64,000 nt of DNA, from assembly GCA_030674875.1 (NCBI GenBank), contig JASXSU010000003.1, forward strand, positions 722,076-786,075. Reading direction: 5' to 3'. Within the stretch, counting starts at the first letter, position 1, and every line of letters starts with the position of its first letter. This document shows positions 36,381 through 45,700 of this stretch, piece after piece. Below the pieces are notes generated by a model that saw nothing but the letters and a program-made list of their open reading frames with translations, made no database searches and was not told the DNA's origin. Position numbers and translations under genes: made by a program. The DNA is from Candidatus Endonucleibacter sp. (ex Gigantidas childressi) (lineage in GTDB: Bacteria > Pseudomonadota > Gammaproteobacteria > Pseudomonadales > Endozoicomonadaceae).

Positions 36381-36971
36381 TCAAAAATCAATATGCAGGC
36401 CAATCATTGGGCCACTGATACATTCGCTCTCTTTGGTTCCATTGACGTCATCAAGGGTAAGGTGATATTCTCGGTAGCTAACCTGCAGTGTTATACCAAT
36501 AAGCGGATTGAACCTGACGCCGAAATGGGCATCAATAAAAGATGAGCTATTACTCTTTCCTACTCCAAGGTTGCCATAAAATGAAAATGTGCTGTCAGTA
36601 AGCAATTCTACTTCTGATCTGGCCATAGGTAATGTGTCATGGAAAGATTGGTTATAAACTTGGCCATTTACTAGTTGACGAGCTCCTGCACCAATATCTA
36701 ACGATAGTGTTCCATTATCTAATATCTCGTAGTAACCAAAAAGGTCATAGGTATCTAACTGGAACTTATCATGGTTGTCAATTTTGATGGAGCTAAAGCC
36801 GATATTGGGCACTATGGGGAGTGAATGTTCAATTCTGATATATGCATTATGGGCATCCCCATGACTGGCTGTTTTCCAGAAATTGTAGCCGGCTTTTGCG
36901 CCGATCATATCACTGTAAGAGTTGGCCGTGGCAATTAGTACTAATGATGTAACAAGTGCAATCTTTTTCAT
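36381..36971 (-). CDS. outer-membrane beta-barrel protein
   Basis: The ~196-aa protein has a signal peptide (MKKIALVTSLVLIATANSYS). Amphipathic strands then alternate with short turns and end in DF, the usual outer-membrane end. It resembles small TIGR04219-type barrels (IGAKAGYNFWKT; YLF/FGYYEILDNGTLSLDIGAG). ATG 36971 is chosen because the frame upstream lacks a signal sequence. Function unknown. Confidence 0.72.
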   Translation of the reverse strand: MKKIALVTSLVLIATANSYSDMIGAKAGYNFWKTASHGDAHNAYIRIEHSLPIVPNIGFSSIKIDNHDKFQLDTYDLFGYYEILDNGTLSLDIGAGARQLVNGQVYNQSFHDTLPMARSEVELLTDSTFSFYGNLGVGKSNSSSFIDAHFGVRFNPLIGITLQVSYREYHLTLDDVNGTKESECISGPMIGLHIDF

Positions 36972-37089
36972 AGGTCTCATCGGTGTAAAAACTATAATAT
37001 GATAACTGGCATATTTGAGGAGGCAGTATATCTTCTCAGCATGCAACTAAGGTATAGTCTAATGGATATTGTTAGTTAACTCCAGCTAG

Positions 37090-37185
37090 GAATCTTATAA
37101 ATATACTAATCTCTATTGAAGTTGAGAGTAGGCGATAAGCTAGATAATCCTAGGGTATTTAAGGATAGTAGGTGATTTTTGTTAG
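37090..37185 (+). repeat. family A repeat, left and middle part
   Basis: It begins AATCTCTATTGAAGTTGAGA and contains GTAGGCGATAAGCT and GATAGTAGGTGATTTTTG, then fades. Confidence 0.6.
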
Positions 37186-37382
37186 GCGACGTGGTGATAA
37201 TCTCAAGTGTTCTAGAGGAGTCGTCGTATATATGTGGGCTAGAGGTTTGTTTATCTGTGTTTATAGTTGAGCCAGCAAGGTGGGCAGTTGCTATTATATA
37301 TTATCCTTCATTAGTCATAGAATGTCTGTATTATCGCATGGCTAGGGGCGTATTCGCTGGTTCTCTATGGTAGGGACGCTTA

Positions 37383-39800
37383 ATGGTAAATGCTGTGATG
37401 AGCAATAAGAAAGAAATAAGTATAGACAGTACAGGAATTGTGGATGATTCCACGTCCAAAGACCTGGTTGCAGGTGTGCTGGTGAGCGATTTAATATCAC
37501 TGCGATTGCGGGAAGGTATTATATTGTTGTTGGTACTGCTGGCGGGTTATCTGACTCTTTCATTATATAGCTATGAAATAAATGATCCAGCATGGTCTTA
37601 TGTAGGTCCTGAGCTAGCTATAGGTAATGGTGGAGGTAGGGTTGGTGCTTGGTTTGCAGATCTATTGTTTTTGCTGTTTGGTTTTTTTTCCTGGTTATTT
37701 CCTTGGGTTGTTGGTCTCAAAGTTTTGCGATTATTCCGGCATCGTTACGTGCCTTGGGTGTGGCAACCTTGGGTAATGATCATGGATGGTGTGGGTTTTT
37801 TGCTAACTCTTTTTTGTGGAGCGGCTCTGATATCACTGCACTACAATTTTATAGGAACTGAACTACCTGCTGGTAGTGGCGGTCTTGTTGGTTCTGTAAT
37901 AATTCAGCAATGTCTGCCTGTTTTTAATGTCACGGGTAGTACATTGTTGTTTATGGCATTCTTTCTCATGGGCACCACTGTGGTTATGGACTTGTCTTGG
38001 TTCAGACTTATGGATGATATCGGTTATATTTGTTTGCTGAGCTTGTCTTTTTTACGGCGTCATGGGTTAAAGTTATCAAAAATATGTGTTGTGTTATGTA
38101 TGAACTGGAAGGAACAATACATTAGTTATCGGAGACATAAAAAAGATTTGCTGCGCGTTAAAGCAAATCGTTGCTTTACGAGTAAATCTGCTGAGATGCC
38201 TTCTTTGTTAATGCCTGTAATGGCACCTGCTTCTCCGTTAGAAAACCTGGTGGCTGTAAAAAAAGACGTTAATCAGGAGAAAAAAACACCTTTTGTTGGC
38301 ACCCTTCCTGAAGATGGTCGTCCTGAAGTTGGTCTTCTTGATCCGGTTCAAAATAAGACAGTTGGTATTAATCACGAAGCCCTAACATTAGTATCTAATC
38401 AGCTTGAATTAAAGCTTAAGGATTTTGGTGTAGAGATCAAAGTAGTAGCAGTTCATCCAGGACCAGTGATTACCCGTTATGAAATACAACCGGCGGCTGG
38501 GGTGAAAGCAAGCCGGATTACTAGTTTGGCACGGGATCTTGCTCGTTCTCTAGCTGTTATTAGTGTTAGGGTGGTTGAAGTTATTCCCAATAAGTCGGTG
38601 ATGGGTATTGAAATCCCAAATGGTAATAGGGAAACAGTATTTTTTAGTGAGTTAATTGCCTCAAAGATATTCATGGATGCCAGTTCATCTTTGAGCTTAG
38701 CGTTAGGGCATGATATTGGAGGACTGCCGGTGGTAGTAGATTTGGCAAAAATGCCACATTTGCTGGTAGCGGGCACCACTGGTTCTGGTAAGTCTGTTGG
38801 TGTTAATGCTATGTTGTTATCACTATTATTTAAGTCTGGACCGGAACAGGTTAGGTTAATTCTGATTGACCCTAAAATGCTGGAGTTATCAATTTATGAT
38901 GGCATTCCCCATTTATTAACGCCGGTTGTAACCGATATGAAAGAAGCTGCCAACGCATTACGTTGGTGTGTGGCAGAAATGGAGCGACGTTATAAGCTGA
39001 TGGCGTCAATGGGAGTTCGACATATTTCTGGTTATAACCTCAAGATTCAAGAAGGTATAAGCGCAGGAAAGCCGGTGGTGGACCCTTTTTACCATTCTGT
39101 TTCCGAGGATGACAAGGCCCCAGTTCTGGAGAGGTTGCCTTGTATTGTGGTTGTTATTGATGAGTTTGCTGACATGATGATGATTGTTGGCAAAAAGGTT
39201 GAAGAGCTGATCGCTAGAATCGCTCAGAAGGCTCGAGCGGCTGGTATTCATCTGATTTTGGCTACTCAGAGGCCGTCGGTTGATGTTATAACTGGGTTGA
39301 TAAAAGCAAATGTGCCGACCAGAATAAGCTTTCAGGTATCCAGTAAAATTGATTCAAGAACTATTATTGATCAGGGAGGTGCTGAGCAATTGCTTGGGCA
39401 TGGTGATATGCTGTACTTGCCGCCGGGTACTAGTGTGCCGATTAGAGTACATGGTGCTTTTGTTGGTGATGATGAAGTTCATAGAGTAGTTGCAGACTGG
39501 AAGCGTAGGGGGGAGCCCCGTTATGTAGAAGAAATATTAGCTGGTGCCAGTGACTCTGAAGGTGGTGCTTTAAACGAAGGGCTAGGGGCTGATAGTGAAC
39601 AGGATTCTCTTTACGATGAAGCGGTGGCCTGTGTTACTGAAACTCGTAAAGCGTCCATTTCTTTTGTTCAACGCAAACTAAAAATTGGTTATAACCGTTC
39701 AGCACGAATGATTGAAGCAATGGAGGTTGCGGGAGTGGTCAGTACTATGGCTTCGAATGGTAATAGGGAAGTGCTGGCGCCACCACCTCCAAAGCGTTGA
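37383..39800 (+). CDS. ftsK: DNA translocase FtsK
   Basis: The 805-aa protein has four N-terminal membrane segments, then a short linker. The motor has Walker [13 protein letters not shown] and Walker [10 protein letters not shown]. The C-terminal gamma winged helix ([20 protein letters not shown]) reads KOPS sites. FtsK pumps DNA at the septum to resolve chromosome dimers during division. The linker is much shorter than in E. coli but like that of pseudomonads. It is followed by lolA, the usual gammaproteobacterial order. Confidence 0.95.
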   Translation: MVNAVMSNKKEISIDSTGIVDDSTSKDLVAGVLVSDLISLRLREGIILLLVLLAGYLTLSLYSYEINDPAWSYVGPELAIGNGGGRVGAWFADLLFLLFGFFSWLFPWVVGLKVLRLFRHRYVPWVWQPWVMIMDGVGFLLTLFCGAALISLHYNFIGTELPAGSGGLVGSVIIQQCLPVFNVTGSTLLFMAFFLMGTTVVMDLSWFRLMDDIGYICLLSLSFLRRHGLKLSKICVVLCMNWKEQYISYRRHKKDLLRVKANRCFTSKSAEMPSLLMPVMAPASPLENLVAVKKDVNQEKKTPFVGTLPEDGRPEVGLLDPVQNKTVGINHEALTLVSNQLELKLKDFGVEIKVVAVHPGPVITRYEIQPAAGVKASRITSLARDLARSLAVISVRVVEVIPNKSVMGIEIPNGNRETVFFSELIASKIFMDASSSLSLALGHDIGGLPVVVDLAKMPHLLVAGTTGSGKSVGVNAMLLSLLFKSGPEQVRLILIDPKMLELSIYDGIPHLLTPVVTDMKEAANALRWCVAEMERRYKLMASMGVRHISGYNLKIQEGISAGKPVVDPFYHSVSEDDKAPVLERLPCIVVVIDEFADMMMIVGKKVEELIARIAQKARAAGIHLILATQRPSVDVITGLIKANVPTRISFQVSSKIDSRTIIDQGGAEQLLGHGDMLYLPPGTSVPIRVHGAFVGDDEVHRVVADWKRRGEPRYVEEILAGASDSEGGALNEGLGADSEQDSLYDEAVACVTETRKASISFVQRKLKIGYNRSARMIEAMEVAGVVSTMASNGNREVLAPPPPKR

Positions 39801-39824
39801 AAACATGAAAATTGTGCATTATAC

Positions 39825-39945
39825 CAACGCTCTTGAAAGGTGAGGTTGTTAGCTGCTCTCTCACCCCAAACACTCGCTACGCCTAGGCTCATGGGCTTCA
39901 CTCATTTGTCGCCTACCCCACCCAGCCTAGAATGGTAATGGGTGT
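39825..39945 (-). repeat. family A repeat between ftsK and lolA
   Basis: Reverse orientation: TTATACCAACGCTCTTGAAA through GGCTCATGGGCTTCACTC to AGAATGGTAATGGGTGTAG. It separates two genes that are usually nearly adjacent. Confidence 0.75.
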
Positions 39946-39987
39946 AGTTGTAATTTATTCACACATTCAATGGAAGCGGATATAAAT

Positions 39988-40749
39988 ATGCTGATACAGC
40001 AAACTGTTGCTATCGTGATCATTATACTGTACTGCCAGGCCGTTGGCGGGATGGATGTTCCTACTACATCGTTGGTTACAGCTGATAAGGTGTCGGGTAA
40101 TGCTGTGGCAAATAATAGTGGCAAGGTGAAGGCTGATCTAGGTATGCGTGATGAAAAAGCGGCGAAATTGCTGCTGCAAAAACTCAAATCAATTAAAACC
40201 CTTAAGGCCGCTGTTAGCCAACAGGCAGTGATAAATAAAGAGCGCAAGCAAACGTTGACAGGAATATTGCAGATTAAGCGACCAGGCATGTTTGTTTGGA
40301 GTGTGGAGAAACCTTACCAGCAAGAATTTCTTGTTAGAAATGGTAAGAGTTGGAATATTGATCATGATTTAATGCAGGTGATAATTCAAAAGCAAGAAAA
40401 TGGATATGAGAATACTCCGGTACAGTTGCTTAGTGGCAATATTGATGTATTTTTGAAAGATTACAATGTTGTGTTGACTGAATTGCACAAGATTCAGACC
40501 TATAGTTTGCGCCCATCTGGAGATAAATCTTTGTTTGAATTATTGGAGATAAATTTTAAATGGAATGAGAATACTAAAGTAGATGAACTGATCGGATTTG
40601 TTATGATCGACACTATGGGAGGTACTAGCAGTTTTGATTTAAGCAAGGTAACGATTAATGAAATAATCAGTGATTCGACGTTTCAGGCTAAATATCCTAA
40701 AGAGTATGATGTGATTGATGAGACTGCGGCTATTAAAGTTGGACGATAG
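39988..40749 (+). CDS. lolA: outer-membrane lipoprotein carrier LolA
   Basis: The ~253-aa periplasmic chaperone carries lipoproteins from LolCDE to the outer membrane. It has a signal peptide (residues 1-20), an N-terminal insertion before the LolA fold, and the core elements TLTGILQIKRPGMFVWSVEKPYQQ and LVRNGKSWNIDHDLMQVIIQ, read as two short blocks here. ATG 39988 behind GGAAGCGG gives the better signal peptide; 39970 is possible. In most relatives rarA and serS follow; here a 10 kb island follows instead. Confidence 0.85.
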   Translation: MLIQQTVAIVIIILYCQAVGGMDVPTTSLVTADKVSGNAVANNSGKVKADLGMRDEKAAKLLLQKLKSIKTLKAAVSQQAVINKERKQTLTGILQIKRPGMFVWSVEKPYQQEFLVRNGKSWNIDHDLMQVIIQKQENGYENTPVQLLSGNIDVFLKDYNVVLTELHKIQTYSLRPSGDKSLFELLEINFKWNENTKVDELIGFVMIDTMGGTSSFDLSKVTINEIISDSTFQAKYPKEYDVIDETAAIKVGR

Positions 40750-40827
40750 AATTATTATTGACGGATTGGGCAAAAACATCAGCAGATCAGTAAGTCGTGA
40801 CGTATGCATTGGTCGATTTAATTACAT

Positions 40828-41760
40828 TGAGACCTTTGCACGAAACACAGGGAAACCATGTTGATAATCTGGAATAATAGATTGCAAGCAAGACGCGGAA
40901 ACCACTAAAATGACAATGGCCTGGAAAAATCTTACACAACGTAGCTTGGCCGACGCCATGCTGATCGAGCACGATGCAGTCAAAGAACTGGATGCGTGCA
41001 CGAACTTATCGATTGGTCACGGTTAGAGCAGCGGCTGTCACAAATTCATTCCAAAGCGCGTGGCGAGAAGGCTCGGCCTCCACTAATGATGTTTAAAGCG
41101 CTGCTGCTGCAAAGCTGGTACAAGCTCAGTGATCTTGCACTGGAAAAACAGCTGGCGCGAGATTTGTTATTTCGCCGTTTTACCGGGCTGGATATTTCTG
41201 AGTCTGTGCCGGATCACTCGACGTTTTGGCGGTTTAGACAGAAACTGGACACGCTATGTTTAATGGACGGATTCTCAGCGAGATCAATGCCCAGCTTAGT
41301 GAGCAATGGCTTTATACCCGTCGCCTTTCAAGTTGCTACGTTGTTGGCTGCGTTCGCTCACCCCGATCACCTACTACTTGTAGGCTCACTGGGCTTCGCG
41401 TACTTGCTGCCTAGTAGCAATTTGAAATGCTTTGGGTATATATCAAATCGGGATAAGTCAGTATTGTCGATGCCAGTGTGATTGAGGCCAAGCAATGTCG
41501 CCCCAACAAAAACAAGCATGGTGATAATAAAGCATCACTGGGAAGTAAGGTTAGTAGTAGTTTTGATGTGTAAGACAAGCCAGTCACAATCTGCAAATAT
41601 GTTAATGTCTCTTTTATTCAATCAGAACATTAGTGGAAAGGCTACGCAGCAAGGCCATTACACACTGTGCAATGAAGATGATCCGAGCTTGATGCAGGGA
41701 AGCACTAAAATCAGTGTATAAAAAAATGATTTGATGTTCAACGCCTTAGAAAGCTTCGTA
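40828..41760 (+). mobile_element. IS5-type element remnant interrupted by a family A repeat
   Basis: The left end is TGAGACCTTTGCACGA, as at 16370. The transposase N-terminus reads WKNLTQRSLADAMLIEHD, then after a frameshift ELIDWSRLEQRLSQIHSKA, LLLQSWYKLSDLALEKQL and FRRFTGLDISESVPDHSTFW. It is cut at 41309 by a family A repeat and resumes as SVIVDASVIEAKQ-like codons near 41455. Later frames are broken. The right end is uncertain. Confidence 0.75.
41309..41442 (-). repeat. family A repeat inserted in an IS5-type transposase
   Basis: It runs from TATACCCGTCGCCTTTCAAG to GAAATGCTTTGGGTATATA. Transposase codons on both sides belong to the same gene, so the repeat was inserted as a unit. This fixes its ends and shows past mobility. 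Confidence 0.85.
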
Positions 41761-41869
41761 ATGGCTGACAAAACTTGGAAAGTTCAATTACCGTGACCAA
41801 AGTCGTTGGTTATACTGAGGTCTCGAGATATTATCGCTATTACCGCTTAAGCGTCAGTGGAAGAACGGT

Positions 41870-42005
41870 AGTGTGTATTTATGATAATTAAAAATTTAAA
41901 ATGTGAATAGGCGATAAGCTGGGAAAGCCCATAAATCTAAGAATGATAAGTGATTGAATGAGTAGGAGTGCTATCCACAATCTGACTGTTTGAACAGTAA
42001 TTGAT
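41870..42005 (+). repeat. family A repeat, diverged
   Basis: It carries GTGAATAGGCGATAAGCTG and GATAAGTGATTGAATGAGTA in the expected order. Ends are decayed. Confidence 0.55.
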
Positions 42006-42362
42006 ATAACTTATATTAGTCATGAGTCGTATGTGTTCACCAATTATCAGGGCGGGTGTTTTGAAATTAAAATCTTTTCTTGGCCGAGAATTAAGCCGCA
42101 TCAATGCTCGCTTCACCTCTATCTGACCGAACTTCTTGAAGTCTGTATTCCTTGGAAAATACTATGGCCAGCTGCGACAACTTTTCTCGAAGCAAATAAA
42201 GATTGGCCGTTTGCCGACAAATGGAATAAATTAGGATTAACGTTCAATCAACACGCATCGTGACCAATCTTCAACTACTTTAATCATACTGAGTCTTTAT
42301 CAGGAAAGCACTTGTAACTACAACTAAAGATAAAGTTATCATAGTTTGCCACTATAACCTTA
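42006..42362. other. non-coding stretch with gene debris
   Basis: A 76-codon frame at 42033-42263 (IKIFSWPRIKPHQ, then FADKWNKLGLTF) may be a gene scrap, but I recognise nothing in it and it lacks a ribosome site. Confidence 0.3.
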
Positions 42363-42430
42363 CAAGGCGGATTCAAATCTGAAGTGCATCACTTGACTAG
42401 GCAGAAGAAAGGGCCAGCTGAAGGTAAATA
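42363..42430 (+). mobile_element. solo left end of the IS30-type element
   Basis: GGCGGATTCAAATCTGAAGT and the following ~45 bases match 3605-3670. No transposase follows. Confidence 0.6.
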
Positions 42431-42795
42431 TTATCGGTGGAGGCTTGCTTTGCGCACCCCTACAGCTCTTGGTAGCGATGGTTAAATGAGAGCATCAATG
42501 GCTTGCTACGACAATATTCTCGTTAAATACTTGTTGCCATTAGTGATATGATTTCGTAATATATATCTTCAGCATAATGCCAATCCGATACTTACTTGAA
42601 AAGAGCATTCATCTCAATCACTTGCTACTAGGAGCATGTGTTAGTTCTTTTATCTTGTGCAGAGTATAGGTTGTGATGTATTTTTGTTTTTAATTCAAAC
42701 TTCTTTGAAATTTGCCATAATTTTGGTTAATATGCTGAGTTCGTGATCGCTTACAATTTAGATGGAGTAAATTTTTTTAGCGGTTGGTGATTACT

Positions 42796-45700
42796 ATGGA
42801 TTCTTTTGTTAAAGAAAGGTTGTTAATAGTGAAAATTGTTTTTTTAAGTATCTATGTTTTTTTGAGAAACGGGATGGATAAGTTATGCCATTTCTATAAA
42901 AACATTCATAATGTGTTATCTGGTATGTTTCTTCTGTTAATGTTGGTTTTTTGCCAGCAGGTTTTCTCTGTTGTTGAAGATGAATGCAATAAAGAATATG
43001 AATCAATAGAAAGTAAAAAAAGTCGCTTAAAAGCCATGTTTTTTGATAATATTATGCATGCTTATTCTTGTTGGAGTAGTGATAATAATGCAAAAACTGC
43101 TGTTATGGGCTCTACAGGTATAAAAATGCTTAATGGAGAGAGTTGTTTAAATAATGTTAGTGATATTGATATCGTTGCAAGAGATAAGGAAGGAGCTGCC
43201 AGCCTCATAACTTATTTAAATACGGCGATACAAAGTGCTATGTATTCTATTAAGGACGATAGTCTTAAAAACTTAGTAGCAACGGGTTGTCGTCTTATAT
43301 GGGGTAATAAAGAGCTATCAGATAAAGCACCAGAATGCGGAAAAATCACTATGTTTGACATTGAGTCCGATGAGCCTTTTGCTGCAGTGGATGTTGTAGT
43401 AAAAGACTTTGGTGAAAATGATTTTACGTATGTTACATGTGAGTATGATTTCCAACCTGGATGTAAAATTGAAGATAAAGACAAGGTATCAGTTTGTGTG
43501 CTAACTTCATTGAGTTATGCGACAATAGATGTTTGTTCAATGAAAAGTCAGCTGGAATATTTTCAAGAAGATAAAAGTGATGTAGAAAAAACATCAGAAG
43601 GTTTTCTGAAGGAAGTGATATACTCGTGTCAAAATTTACATAAAATAAAAAAACGATTTCCTTACTATAAACAAATAAAAAAAGAAAATAGCTGTGATGC
43701 ACAGCTTATGGAGAAAATAGATGAGGTAAGTAGTTCTTATGGTGGTTTATTACGTGAAATAAATAGGCAGCCTAAGATAATTGAAATAATCCACAAAAAG
43801 GCTTTCGACTTTAATTATTCGTTAGGTGAAAGCAGTGGCTTGTGCCGCTCGCTAACGCATGCTGAATGGGTGAATATATTAGGAGGGGGGTTTTTTGTAA
43901 AGGATAGTTGTTCGGACGAGGATGGTATTCCTTTTTCTATATCTGATGTTATTAACGCAAACGATATTAGTAAGGAATGTTTTTTAAATGCGGAAAAAAA
44001 ACTTCAAGTTAAGGAAGTGGATGCTATAAGAGATTCTGTAACTCCAGAGGTAGTAAATTCTTTTGTTAGACAATGGATTGATAAGGTGATATTCACTATG
44101 TTTAATGACGAAGGTAATAGTTGTCAGGAGCTCAGTTCTTTGGATTTATCTCATGATGTAACCGATTGTATTATGTGTAATAAAAGAATAAAGTCACCTG
44201 CTCTGACGAAAGAGCTTAAACAATTTTTTTCAGAGAAAAACCCTTTTGTCATTTTGGCATTATCAACAGGAATGCCATTTGTTATTTTTTCTTCTAAAAA
44301 TAATGAAGAAAAGGTATCTGCAGAATTATGTGATAAGGATTATGCTTGGAATAAATGGCCCATTTTGATGAGAATTCTTGAAAAGGCTGGGTTTTTTATA
44401 TCAGCAGAAAATACTAGGTTTAAAGATGTGATGTTTTTTGCTGAATCGGAAAAAAATAGTTATTATTTATGTGTGGAAAAATTTTCTAGAGCAAAATGCA
44501 TGTGCCCTCTATTAATAGCAGAGGATCTCTTGTTGGATGTAGGAGCGTTTGAACTTGGAGATTATAAGGTAGAATTGTCTGAAAATACTATTCCTAATCG
44601 CCATGCAATGGCTACGATGACAAATGTCAGTTCGTTGGATGAAAAAACAACTAAAGGAAATGATTGTAACGAATATATGCAGTTAGTGGAAAAGTGTGGC
44701 TTCATATGTCTCGGTCAAGGTAATGAAGTAATGAGTAATACTAATAAGCAACAAAAAGTTCATGTTGATAAAGGAAGAAGTAATAATAAACCAAAGTCAG
44801 ACATAAATAAAGATAATTATATATCATCAGATGCAGATATATCAAGCATGTTAAAAACAGCATTATTAAGTGTAAGTCTGGATGAAGAAGTGGACGTATT
44901 AGTAAAAGCGCTGAGTGATATCTCGCTTGGTAATGGAAGTGACGATGTTGTTATGATTGAATCTCCGTTGCTAGAACAGAATACGAAAAAGCAACAAAAA
45001 AGAAAACATGATAATAATACAAATAAAGTAAATAAGCTAATGAAAACTGTTTTGGACACTGTTAACGAACATGGTCAGCAAGATCAACGCGTGACTGTTA
45101 ACGTTAATAAATGTAGCAGTGTTATGAAAGAATTAAGTTGTGCTGATAAACTTGGTTGTCCTTTGGCACCACTCATTATTGGTGTCTATCAAATGACCAA
45201 GCTAGATGATAAAGATATTTATAATAAGGATGTATCAAATATAATTAAATACTTTATAAAAGCAGCTGTTAGAAGTAATATGCAGGGGGTAGCTTGTCTT
45301 TACTGGCTGGCTGAAGTTACAGGTAGTTCTGAAGCGTTTAGTTCTAGTATTTCTCTTTCAACAATATTTAATAAATGTTTTTCAAATAAAATAGTTCCGT
45401 TAAATTTTATATGGCCGCAGAAGGAAAGTAGTCGCTTAACTAAAGCATATGATATTTCTTTGCCTCTTCTTCTCGGAAGGTGTAGCTCGCAAGGAAATAT
45501 TGCTGATACATGTAAAGTATTGAGTGAAGCATATCATAGGTACGGTGAATTAGGGTGGGTTTTGTCTGAATGGGAGCTTGATCAGAGTGCAAGTCTAGTT
45601 GATAATATCTCTTACGCATCATATTTGGCTTTTTTTTATTTATATAATGGTGATAAGAAAAAATCATTTCTAGAGTTCAGAAAGGCCGCTTATTCATATG

